Source of the DNA: Cerioporus squamosus
Taxonomy: Eukaryota > Basidiomycota > Agaricomycetes > Polyporales > Polyporaceae
Direction of reading: 5' to 3'
Length of the DNA: 21,993 nt
Assembly: GCA_022592435.1 (NCBI GenBank)
Contig: JABYQS010000453.1
Location: forward strand, 1-21,993
The notes below the pieces were generated by a model. That model had not been told where the DNA came from and searched no databases. It saw only the letters and a list, made by a program, of their open reading frames with translations. Position numbers and translations under genes: made by a program. This document shows, piece after piece, positions 10,197 to 20,700 of this stretch; position 1 is the stretch's first letter; each line of letters starts with the position of its first letter.

Positions 10197-11505
10197 ATGC
10201 CCGATACGAGCAGACTACCCAGCTATGCCTTCCTATCACCTGAGGCTACTGAACGACATGCAGAGCAAACGCGACGCGGGCTCTATAGCCTGCTACCATC
10301 GGAGATCAAATGGAGGGATCGACAGCCTGAACTGCGAAGGCGAGGGTACACCCTAAGACCTCGCTATGCTCAAGGCTGGGAACCCTCCTGGACGGGCACT
10401 AACATAGACCCGCATTTTTGCGAAGACGCAGTCGTGCTTCTTGTAAGTGCTCACTCGGACTCAACTCGGTGGTTGCTGAAGATACACTCCTACAGCAAGG
10501 GGACGTGATAGATGCCAGGCGAACCGACGGTCTCTTGGTGGCAATCAAAGCTCTCTCCAACCACGGACACGAAGTAGACATCGCGCAATTCCTGACGTCT
10601 CTCAGGCATCCCGAGAATCACTCCGTGCCTATACTCGACGTATTTCCGGACCCCCTTGCACCAAATCGGAGTCTCATGGTGATGCCGTATCTTCGACCTT
10701 TCTATGATCCGGAGTTCATGCTGGTTGGGGAGGCTATCGACTTCGTGACTCAAATGCTAGAGGTACGCCAGCCCAACTCGCCGTCGGATGAAGTACTCAT
10801 AGGCCGGACAGGGACTGGCTTTCATGCACGCACACAACGTGGTCCATCGGTGAGGGGTGCGCTATCCTGCCAGATGTTCGAGACTGACTTGTCTTAGGGA
10901 CATCGCCCCACCGAACGTCATGATGGACGGCTCTCCTATCTTTCCTCTTGGCCATCATCCAGTGCGAAGGAATCGCACGCTCGACGTGATCGATGTAGTG
11001 AAGCCACTAGCGCGAATTGATCATCCTGTGCGTTACTACTACATTGACTTCGGCCTCTCGGAACGCTTCCCTCCGGACGGGCCATCTCTGGTGGTTGGAG
11101 ACGTTGGCCGAGACGCCGAAGTCCCGGAGCTCTCGTCTACCGTCCCATACGATGGCTACAAAGCCGACATCTACGCTCTTGGGAATCTGTTCTACAAGGA
11201 GATCGTCCAGGTCCGCAGCATCCCCGCCTTCTCCCTATTCGACGGAGCTGACCCCCACAAAGAAGTACAACAACGTCGACTTCCTGCTCGAGCTCATCGA
11301 ACCTATGAAGCAGCGCGAACCCGGAAAGAGACCGTCCGCGAGCGAATTGGCGACCAGGTTCAAGGAGATCCGCGAACGCCAAAGTCCGTTGTCGTATCGC
11401 TGGAGACTGGGCTCGAAGTCGGAGCCGGCGTACGAGCGAGTATTCAACGACACCGTGGCCGTCGCATGGGAGGGATTGAACCAGCTCAAGCGGTTGGTGA
11501 GGTGA
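10197..11505 (+). CDS. Protein kinase-like protein K3
   Basis: Predicted 368 residues. Exons: 10197-10442, 10496-10762, 10812-10849, 10898-11210, 11263-11505. The last three exons have exactly the lengths seen in K1 and K2, and the phases are the same. The N-terminal part has LLPSEIKW, LRPRY, PSWTGTN and FCED. Catalytic residues are K100 (VAIKAL), H183-R184-D185 and N190 (HRDIAPPN), and D234-F235-G236 (YYIDFGLS). The region before K100 has no glycine-rich loop. The catalytic loop has Pro-Pro where K1/K2 have Val-Gln. The C-terminal WRLGSKSEPAYERVFNDTV block is conserved. The fourth intron has a weak donor (GTCCGC at 11211). The frame stays open upstream to about 10005, but the ATG at 10197 aligns with the K1/K2 starts. 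It diverges from gene C. Confidence 0.84.
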
Positions 11506-12327
11506 CCGTCCTCGTCTCTTTGTAAGTTTCGATTTCGCGGCGCACCGGCTCAGCTAATGTTCGACTCACTGGCAGGTGGTTTGGCTCTACGACATACCCG
11601 GTTTGGAACCTGTATTGCTATCTTGCTTTCGACGCTCACATCGGCCACCCTCTTCAGACTCTGTATGGTCTGTATGTATCATTGGATCAATTGTACTCGC
11701 CTTAGACATGATCGGATCGTGCGATCTCGATATCGTCCCATGTCCTTGCAGCCTCAGGCTGTAGACGCCCTAAGGCGCAGACTCCCAGGAAGCGATTCCA
11801 AGGTTACCAACCATTATCTCTCCTCTCGATGGCTTCTGGGTGATGTTCAGTCGGATATGAATGGCCCGATGCTAGCACTGTCAACTTGATGTATTCCCCG
11901 GACGACACCTGGCCTGAGCCAGGGACCCGTCTCTTCGGATTCTCTGTAGCTATGAAGCACTCGAATTCGATCTTTCCAACGTGCACGTTGATCGCTAGAA
12001 ACTCAACCATCATCTGAACACATCCTACAAGCGGAGAGTACACAAGGACATTACAATGGGCCGAGAGACAAAACCAGACAACAAGAACACCAGGCGACAT
12101 AGCAACACTGACGAGCATAGCAACCGATAGCGTATGGTACAACAGAGAAAGACGAAGATGTGCGCGCGATGTGTGATAAATATCTAGATGATTGAACAGG
12201 GAAAGACAATTGACTATGAGCGCGGCCGCGAGAAGGTCGTCACTGTGGCATCGTACTCGAGACGTCTAAGAGGCGCATGCGCCAAGTGGGTGAGGCATCT
12301 GGAGACGAGGCTCACGCTACAGTGCTC
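11506..12327. other. Convergent spacer between K3 and gene D
   Basis: About 820 bases between two stop codons, holding both 3' untranslated regions. I see no coding exon, repeat or RNA gene that I can support. Confidence 0.4.
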
Positions 12328-13044
12328 TCAGGCAGCAACACCCTCCTCCTTGTTCTCAGCGGCCATGTCGACGGGGTCGATACGCTCAGCCACTGCGATG
12401 GCAGGCATGTCTACAAGTGCAGCGGGTTAGTTGACGTCACTTCAGCTCGTTTGAGGGGCATACCAAGGGAGGGCGGGACCGCCGTCTTGATATCGCAGTC
12501 GAAACACATCGGCTGCCGCTGCCGGGCCTCAAGCACAACAAGACTCATGGCCTAAAGGTGATTGTTATTCATGAGGCGCGGTGCAACGGTATGTCACTGC
12601 AGCGACATACCGAGATCTTGCCACGGAGAGCCTTGACGTCGCGGATAGCCTCAGAAATCTCACCCGAGAGGCCGCTGGACCAGTTCTTCAGCTCCCCACG
12701 GAACGTAGTGGCCTTCATTGCGCGGAAACGGAGTACATCGGTGCGAGCGTGGAGGCTATGGAGGGAAGGTGTCAAGAGACCGATCAGCGCCCGGAAACCA
12801 AGGCGGAGAGAGAGGATGCCACTTACGCATGCACTTGTCCGCGGAGGGTGGTGGCGGCGAGGTCGCTCATGAAGCCGGACTCGAGGGAGTAGTAGTAGAG
12901 CCCATCCAGCTCCTCCAGGGTAGCGAGCAGTGTGTGGATACGGCGCGAAGGGCGGATGCCTCTGTACAATAACGGCAGGACTGTCATGATCACAAAGATG
13001 AGCATCAATATGTCCCAGAACTCAAGAACAGTCCCAATCGCCAT
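12328..13044 (-). CDS. Membrane-anchored protein D (array family, short, without a kinase partner)
   Basis: Function unknown. Exons: 13044-12827, 12755-12611, 12551-12464, 12410-12328; phases 2, 0, 1 as in A-C; 177 residues. A strongly hydrophobic segment lies at about residues 7-27 (LEFWDILMLIFVIMTVLPLLY), followed by RPSRRIHTLL and LEELDGLYYYSLESG, matching the pattern after the membrane segment in A-C. Exon 2 is again 145 nt (LHARTDVLRFRAMKATTFRG onwards, ending LRGKIS). The last intron (12463-12411) has a good CTAAC branch site. The last exon is only 83 nt and encodes a short acidic tail, so the long Pro/Ser-rich or basic tails of A-C are missing. An in-frame ATG at 13116 would add 24 residues; the start at 13044 fits the family better. 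No kinase gene is found on its 5' side. Confidence 0.72.
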
Positions 13045-15613
13045 GAGGAAGCTTCGAAGAGTGGGCAGGTGAAGGGTGGATTGGGATGGTCTGTGAGAGA
13101 GTCCGCCGGATCTCAAAGAGAGAGCGAGGACACAGTGAACTGCTCAGAGAGGCTGAAACAGATATAGGATCCTGGCTGCCCGGTGGGACTCAGCACCAGA
13201 CCCTCAGCACAAGGGACACCTCTGGACACCTCCCTCGTGTCCACCGTTCCATCAGACTGGAGTCCAGGTTGTGCATCAGGAAGAAGGCGGGGCGATGCGG
13301 TGCAGGGGCCCAACACACAGCATGCAGAGGTAGCGAAGCACGCTCTCAAAACATGAGGCTGCGGCAGGCCGACAGCACCTGGTGCTTCTCAATGACTCTT
13401 GCCAGTTCGAAGGTGCTGCTTGTGTTCATCCGCAACATCTAGAGCTAAGTCGTTCACCGGTCGGTACGCTCGCTGCCCTTGTGAACAATGGGCCAGCCGA
13501 TATAGCGGAGTGGCGCGTTGTTGTCTGCGCTAGAACAACAGCAACCGACGGGAACAACAATACCCAAGGGCAGCAACAATAGCTCCTCTATGTGGACAAG
13601 ACGTGACGACAACTGGCCACAAAATCGGTGACGGTGCCGACTCCGAGTTGCTGTCAAGGATGCAGCCTGTCCCGCTCACCATGATGCCAGGTGGGTTGGG
13701 CCCCATATCTGCGAATGGCGGAAAGTAGACACAAGCAGCGCATTTGTCCCCAAATGCCTCCCAGTATCCGCGTACACGGACCCGCAAGGACTTGTTGAGT
13801 CTACGATGGTGAGCCAATGCCATGCGATCTAAAAGAACCCCCAAATTGGCAGAACAACACCGCATCCTGCGCGTGTGGATTCGACATGATCTATCCTGAA
13901 CAGGATAGCTGGGCTTCAGAGCCCCCGACGGCATGCCCATGGGCGCTGCCTCGGGGCTCGGACACACGCATGCTCCGAGGTTCTTCGTGGGCGCAACTAC
14001 GACACGCGTCATCCGCCCGTACGTCTTTGCCGTGCCGGTCATCGCGTCCCACGAAGCACCCAGCAAGAGACGGGAGGGCCGCGTCAGCCAGCCGCACAAG
14101 GGGTGCGTGCATGCAAACAGCTCCCGATCGGCAAGAGATCGGATAGCGAATTCTTATGTTCACACTCACCGTGTCATCGATGAAGAGGTCCTCCTCCCAC
14201 TCGTCGCGCAGCACAATCGTCGTAGCGTCGAGAGGTCGTCGGTCGCGCAGGGATCGCCTGCTCGAGAAGGAGTACCCTATACTGTGCCGGCATGTAGGAC
14301 CCAGTGGGCGGCATGGGTGGCGAACACGCTGTGGCGCATTCATGAGAATACCCCAAGATCGACGCCCAGATGCGGGAATGCACACCTTGTATTCACAGCC
14401 CGACGTCTTCTCGTCGCCCACGTTGGGACAGCCTCCTTCGCCAGGCACGAACTCGTCGAGTCTTCGTGGAACGGACGCACGCGGCTTGCCACATCTGAAG
14501 ATCTGAATGCTCACGGTGCCGAAGTCGAGCAGCGACTCCTTGGTGCACGGCGGATGTAGCCTGGAATATGTGAATTTCTGGAGGAGAGACGGCGTATGTA
14601 GATGAGCATCTTCGTGCACCAGAAGCACAGCAGACTGGGCGTACCTGAACTCTATGTATTGATGTGGCGCGGCTTGCGCTAACCTAGGACGGGCTCAGGC
14701 GTGCCCCGCACAACCTCGAAGGCGCGGTGGCGGGCGCGGCCGCCTGGGACGTCTGTACAGCGATGTGATATGGCAACATGGAAAGCAGCGGTATATACGT
14801 ATAGTGAGAGTACTGTGCGTACGTATGCGGACGACGGACGTGCCTATGTACGGAACATATTGACAGAATCGAGAAACGGAGCGAGAGGTGGGAGATGATT
14901 GACAGTGGTAACAGGAGACGGATGGCATGCGGATGACGAGTCGAGTCATGACTATAGCCCTACAAGAGATGGGAGATGGGGACACGACGGGGATAACGAG
15001 AGGAGCGGAACGGGACGAAGCGTATAGAGACAACACCCAATCGATAATATGGCATAGCAAAAAGGAGGAGGGAGATAGAGGGATGAAGGTGGGGGGAATG
15101 GGAGGATAGTGGGGGTTAGGAACAGGGGATGGGGCGGGCACAAGAAAAGCGACGGACGACGGACAAGTTCCGATACAGTTTGACAGAGAGCGATGAATAA
15201 TTACTACGGCTGGCGTGGGGGATAGTATGTGTGGTAGTGACTGCACAGTGATGAGGAGACAGTATGTAGATGCGGGTTTGACCGGATGGAGCAGATATGC
15301 AGAGCGTCCAGGGACAACTAGATGGCAGCGTAATGTAGGAAGAGAGCAGACTCGAAGAACTTTGTAGCGGCACAGGTAGCCAAAAGCACTACGAGAACAT
15401 ACGATATATGGTCCGACAGTCCGTGTGCCACGTGGTGGGCGATGTGGGAAATGAAAGAGCGAGTATATGGCCTGGCCGGCAGACGAGGTGAAGGTCAATG
15501 GAGGCCAGCGTGGCCAGACGTCTCCCAAAGATATGACGCGACGAGAGAGCACGCGCGAAATGTCGCCCAGGTGGACGTCAGGTCAGCGGAGCCGAGGGTA
15601 CTGCTCCGGTGAC
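13045..15613. other. 2.6 kb region with no confidently assigned gene
   Basis: The left part includes the 5' side of gene D; no remnant with HRD, DFG or the family C-terminal block was found on either strand. Around 14163-14640 on the minus strand there is a readable stretch with LLDFGTVSIQIFRCGKPR and, nearer 14163, DATTIVLRDEWEEDLFIDDT before a GTGAGT. It could be exons of an unrecognised gene, weakly reminiscent of DUF7918-type basidiomycete proteins. I could not build a full model. From about 14700 to 15613 the sequence is probably 3' untranslated and spacer DNA of the CDH1 gene, with a purine-rich tract on the plus strand. Confidence 0.4.
15091..15138 (+). other. G-run cluster (possible G-quadruplex)
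   Basis: Runs of 3 to 6 G occur at 15091-15096, 15100-15102, 15111-15115, 15125-15128, 15131-15134 and 15136-15138, inside a purine-rich stretch of about 14950-15140. Four or more G-runs with short loops fit the sequence rule for a quadruplex. The tract lies downstream of the CDH1 stop, so that transcript, if it extends this far, would carry the C-rich strand. Confidence 0.45.
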
Positions 15614-17479
15614 CTAACGTATGAGACGACCATAATCGAGGCGACTCTCTTGCCGAGCCTGATGGTTCTCCTTCTTCGGAAACGCGTTCCAAAACCGGAG
15701 CGTCTCGTCGCCAGCTCCAGTGACGATGGTCTCGCCTTCGGGACTCATTGCGAGGTAGAGCACACGATGGGTGTGGCCCGTCAGGGAGGCGACCATGTCT
15801 AGCGACGGATACTTCCAGATGCAGATCTGGTTCTGCGCAGTAGTGGACGAGAACCCGTGGGTGGAGACAATCTCGTGCGATGTCAGCGACCATATCAGGT
15901 TGCACACCTGAAGCAGAGTAAGCTGTGTGTTCCTGACACAAACGATGAGCCGACGCTTACCTGACTGCCCGTGTCCAGCTCGCTGAGCATCGTTCCGGTC
16001 TGAACGTTCCAGAACCGGATGTGCTTGTCAGCCGTTCCGCCGCCGGTGGCTAGGACGCCGGAGACGTGTGGGTCCCATGCCAGAGCCTTCACTGCAGCGG
16101 TGTGCTCATGGAACTTCCACAGCGGTGCATCCCCATCATCCGTATTGGTCCCTCCTGCGGCACCAGGATTCCCCGGGACGTTGCCTACGCGCCCAGGGGT
16201 CGTCCCGAGTCCACCTGGCCGCTTCGATCCACGCAAGTCCCAGATGCAGACCTTGTTATCGTTCCCGCCGCTCGCCAGCGTAGCTGCCTGAGGTCCCCCG
16301 TCGCCACTCCACCGTAAACCACACACCTCTTGCCGGTGTCCCTGGCAGCGCTTGAACGGCCGTGGGGCCGCTTCGCGAACATCCCTGTGGTGTACCATAC
16401 GGTCGCGGGACCCGGAGCTGAGGATGTGCGAGTTCCATGACAGAGCGCCGATCCGTTGCGTATGGGCGCGTTCATACGTTCGTGTCAGCTGGAGGGTGCT
16501 CGCGTCGTAGATGTGCAACCTTCCGGACAGGGTGCCCACGGCTAGCGTCGTTCCCTGTGGGGGTGGTTAGTGACTGCATGGGGGCAAGACATCATCTCCG
16601 CTATCGCAGAGACAGCAGGTTGCGTTCGAACAGTGGTATACCGACGGTGGTTACATGCTCTGCATAAGCGCGCACCTTTTGTACCCACGAGACTGAGCTG
16701 ATCGTGTCGTGCAGGTTGCCGAGGTCGCACAGTTTCGAGACCTGGGCCGTATGCGCCGTCCAGAGGTAGACGCATGACCCGAGTCCGACGCCAAGGACGT
16801 TCGTGCTTGACCAGTCGACGAGGTTGAGGTAGAAGTCGTCCGCGAGTTCCGGGGCGTCGAGAACACGGTACGGGGTCTTGCATACGCTTCGAAGCTGCCG
16901 TCGAGGACTCTCCAGCAGATGCCGGCTCTCGTTGCGGACGGGACTCAGGGAGTACGCCTCGTCGGTGGGCATGTCTAGTCGTCTGGATGGAGTTGCCGGA
17001 TTCGATCGCGAAGGAGAGTTGTAGGCAAAGAGTCGACGGCGCGTGGGGGTCGAGGGAAGGTTTGAAGTCGACGCCGTGGGCTGACGTACGGGCGAGCCTG
17101 CGCGTTGTGGCGAAGCCGGGGTGACCTCGGTGTACAGGATCGTGCCAAACAGCGAGTTCGACTGTTCCTTCTGCGCGTCGGACTCGGTGGGGATGATGCG
17201 GCTCTTCGACGGCGTGGATGGCGTCGCGTCCTCCATGAGATGGAAGGTGGTTCGCAGATCCCCAGCATCGCGAGAGGGTACGAACCGGTCGCCGTAGTCG
17301 CGTTTGTCCGGACTCTCCGGACTCGCGCCCTCGCTCGTCCCCGGCCTTGAATCCAGAGACGGGGTAGATCCCGAAGGGATGGGGAACGCGGGGTGGAACC
17401 GACCCCGGTTCTTGCGCGGGCTGTCCTCGTCTGCTCCCCGCAGTCGTTTGCCGAATGGTGAGTTCTTGAGGCCTGCCAT
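15614..17479 (-). CDS. CDH1: Cdh1/fizzy-related WD40 activator of the anaphase-promoting complex
   Basis: Activator and substrate adaptor of the APC/C ubiquitin ligase, acting in mitotic exit and G1 in the nucleus and cytoplasm. Exons: 17479-16676, 16554-15961, 15907-15614; 563 residues. Visible hallmarks are the C-box DRFVPSR at residues 64-70, [12 protein letters not shown] at 201-212 before the propeller, a WD40 propeller from about residue 215 to 545 (for example [34 protein letters not shown]), and a C-terminal Ile-Arg tail (RLIR at the end). The C-box and IR tail are the known APC/C-binding elements. [12 protein letters not shown] and the long Ser/Pro-rich N-terminus point to Cdh1 (Fzr, Ste9, Srw1) rather than Cdc20; the many Ser-Pro sites are likely CDK targets, as known for the family. 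A low-complexity Gly/Pro insert sits in the second exon. It shares a 273 bp divergent promoter with the SPT7-like gene. Confidence 0.93.
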
Positions 17480-17752
17480 AGTTCAACTGTCGTCAAAGAT
17501 GTCGAACAGAGTAGAAATCAAGCATAAGACCAGCAAAACAGGATGGGGGAAGATGAGAGTCGGTGGCAAACCACTCCGAGCAGAACCTGGGCGAGTCGCG
17601 TCGCGTGTTACGTAAGCTCCGTTTGCATCTCCGACAAAGCAGTCAAAAGTCCGCTTACCGGAGGCCCGGCGTAATGAATTCGGCATTTGGCGAAGATTAC
17701 GGGCGGAGTCTCAAAATCCTCCTTGTTCCGCAACCCCCACCGCCCTCTCCGC
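17480..17752. promoter_or_regulatory. Divergent promoter between CDH1 and SPT7-like genes
   Basis: Only 273 bases separate the two predicted start codons, so the promoters and 5' untranslated regions of both genes must share this space. An ATG at 17674 opens a frame that does not fit the spliced SPT7-like protein. No clear TATA box is visible. Confidence 0.5.
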
Positions 17753-20700
17753 ATGGACCGGGTATGAATGTACGCCTGCTCGCCATCCAGCCCATTTTGT
17801 TGCTGCCAATGACGCTGACAACGACGACGATGCTTAGAATCTCCTCAGGACTCTCACCGCGAGCCAGGTCAAGTCGTCGTTACCGGAATCCGAGCTCAAG
17901 TTACTGCTCAGCGCCGTCAAGGAGACTCGGGTAAGTGGTTATTGTCCCGGAGTGGCCGAGGGAGACTGAGACTGTAGCAGAGATCCTCCAATGACCCGGC
18001 CAAGCTCGCGGATGCATTCTACGACTCTCTGGAGGGTCTCCTCCTTGACCTTCGAATGGTCACGATGGTACGGTGTCCTTCAGCCACAGCTATGCCTTCA
18101 CGTGAGTTCAAGCGCGATTTCATAGGACAATCGGGATGCGGAGGCGTTTCTGAAACCAGTGGCTAAGTCGGAGGTGCCAGACTACTATGACAGTGCGTGT
18201 TTCTCGTGTTCGGGGTGCTCCCGGTGTGCTCAGTGACGAGCAGTCATCTCCCACCCGATGGACCTGCAGACCATGCTCAAGAAGGTCAAGCAGAGGCATT
18301 ACAAGTCTAAGAAGGAGTTCAAGGATGATTTGGACCTCATCTGGTCAAATTGTTTCACCTATAACGCGACTGAGGTGAGTAGCAACGTCGTACGTACCCG
18401 ACCCAAGGAGGTTCCTGTGCGGCCCCCAAGGCAGACCAGAACGCAGTGCGGTCTTCTTCCTTTCACTGCATAGAAGCCTGCACTTATATGGCGGATGAAT
18501 AGAGGCTCACAAAGGCCACAGGACCACCCTCTCCGACAATGCGCCACCCGCTTGAAGGCGAAGGCCGAACGCCTCCTGAAGAATATCACCGACTACAAGG
18601 AACGTGCAGATCCAGTCATTCCCGGTGAAGTCCCTGTTCGAGGCATCACCCCTCGCGTGAATGGCGTCACATTGAATGGCACCAGCCGCCACCATTCCAC
18701 CTTCCGCTCTCCCAGCCCAACCAAGCCGACCATTGTTTTGCCCGGCCAGTCCAAGAAGATACAACGCGACTCGACTTTTGCGGAGTCTACGGCTCTTCTT
18801 CGCTCTCAGGCTGGCATGACAGCATTTCTCGAGCTGGAGCGAGACGTCGATGACTACTTGGCTCGTGAAGACAGCTTGGATGCTTCCGACCCTACTGTCC
18901 GACAGTTGAAGGAGCGGTTACTCCGGTACGCCTCTGCTGACGAGGCCGGGGAAAGTTCTTTGTCGGCGGACGCGTCAGTGAGTACAATCGACGGCGACAT
19001 AGGAATGAAGCGGAAGTTGTGAGTCTTAATGCCACATTGGCTGCCATCCTCGCTGATCTATATAGAAACGGCTTCTCTGACGATCGTCCTCGCAAACGAG
19101 CTCGTATGCAAGACTCGGCGGACAAGGAGGTTGTTGAGCTGTGGTGGGACGCCGTACGCTCAGACGAGCTGGTTGCGAATGGAGTCCCTACCCTTGTCAA
19201 GGCTTCCTCCGAGGTCACTTCACCTGCGCCGAGCGCCGTTACAGACCCTCCTCGGCAATCTAACCGTCGGCGGAAGAAGAAGAAGAAAGAAGTGTCGTCC
19301 TCGAATACCCTGCTGTACCACATGAACAACAATATCCGTACACTTCGACGGGTTCGGACAACTCATGCGAAGTTATCCGTCGTTGCCCAGAGCTTGGAGG
19401 AGGGCGGAGGAGTTGCCCAGCCACCTGTGCCGGACGTCGCAGAGGAACTGGATGACGTGCTAGACGAGCGACCTTGGAAACCGGTTGGAGCTGGGATCGA
19501 TATGGGCGAAGAGAATGCGACGGATTGTTTACATTGGATGGGAAGTAAGGTGCTGGAGCATGCTGGCTTCCAAGGTGCGTCATCACCATACCGCTGAAAC
19601 CTCAAGTCTGAAAGTGACGCATGTGTATCTCCTTCTCAAAGGTACATCGAAGATGGCCTTGGACGTGCTATCCAGTGTTGCATCGGAGTATTTATTCAAC
19701 GTCGGCCGGACTATACGGTTTCTTTGCGATAAACATGGGAATGAGATGACCGCAGAGGTATGAAGGAGTTGGTCTTGCGTGCTGCCGTCCATGTTGAACT
19801 CTACATTGCAGGAAATTATCCTGCATACCCTGTTTGAGAGTGGCATCACTCGCATCAACGACCTGGAGCGGTACATCAAGGATGACGTTGTTAGATATGG
19901 TGGTCGTCTATCAGAGCTCGAGAAGAAGCTGGGAAACGCCTATCGAGAAGCGGTAAGCCTTGCTACTGGTGTCCTTATACCAAGCCCTGTGTTAATGCCC
20001 CCACAGACGACCGAGGAGGCCTGGGATGACGAGGCGCTGTTTCGCATGGAGGATGAGGAGGAGGACGGCGAATTCGTCACGTGCGTTCAAGTCGTCTGTA
20101 TTCATCACCCGGTGGTCCTGACTACCTGACAGAGGCAATTTCGCCGAGTCCTTCGGCGACGATTTCTTCGGTCTCAAGGAACTCGGTATTGCCGACGAGT
20201 TCGGTCTCTCGAGCCTCACCGTGCCCAAACGGCTGCTCAAGGGCAAGAGTAGAGGTGGTATCAAAGAAGATCCCGCAGCGTATGTTCCCGTTCTTGCCAT
20301 GTTGTATGCGTGCATGGACTCATTGCTGGGTTCCTTGCTTCACGTAGTGCCAAGCCGACAGAGCCTCCACCTCCATTCCCGCCCCCACCACCTTTCATAC
20401 CCCTGGATTCGGATACCGTCGACAACCAGATCGGTCTACTCAAACCGTTCTATCAGACCCGCATCTCCGAGATATCCGCCTCCCTCCTCGCTCCGCCACC
20501 TGCAGGGCCAACAACATCAAAGGCTGAGCCTGGCCCATCTCTACCACCCGGAGTTACGTACCCCGGTGCACATGCACCGATTCCTCCTGTCCCTCTCCTA
20601 CCACCAATGCCCACCAACTTGGCTGCCGCCGGCCTTCCTGCGGCATCCGCGCCCGAGCTTCCATCCGTCATCATTATTCCCGATGACGCTCCAAGCCCAT

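Noticed and set aside
13530..14099. Minus-strand open frame of 189 codons
   Set aside because: Composition and residue pattern look random, no domain is recognisable, and no convincing splice link to neighbouring stretches was found.
14695..15552. Long open frame of 285 codons on the minus strand
   Set aside because: Its translation is low-complexity, rich in Ser, Pro, Tyr and Cys, and follows directly from the pyrimidine-rich strand. It lacks any domain and lies downstream of the CDH1 stop on the same strand, so it is probably 3' untranslated or spacer DNA.
16542..17486. Open frame of 314 codons on the minus strand overlapping CDH1
   Set aside because: It is an alternative frame of CDH1 exon 1; the other frame carries the C-box and the WD40 sequence.
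18978..19002. GTGAGT...CATAG inside SPT7-like exon 6 as an extra intron
   Set aside because: At 25 nt it is too short for splicing, and the frame reads through normally without removing it.
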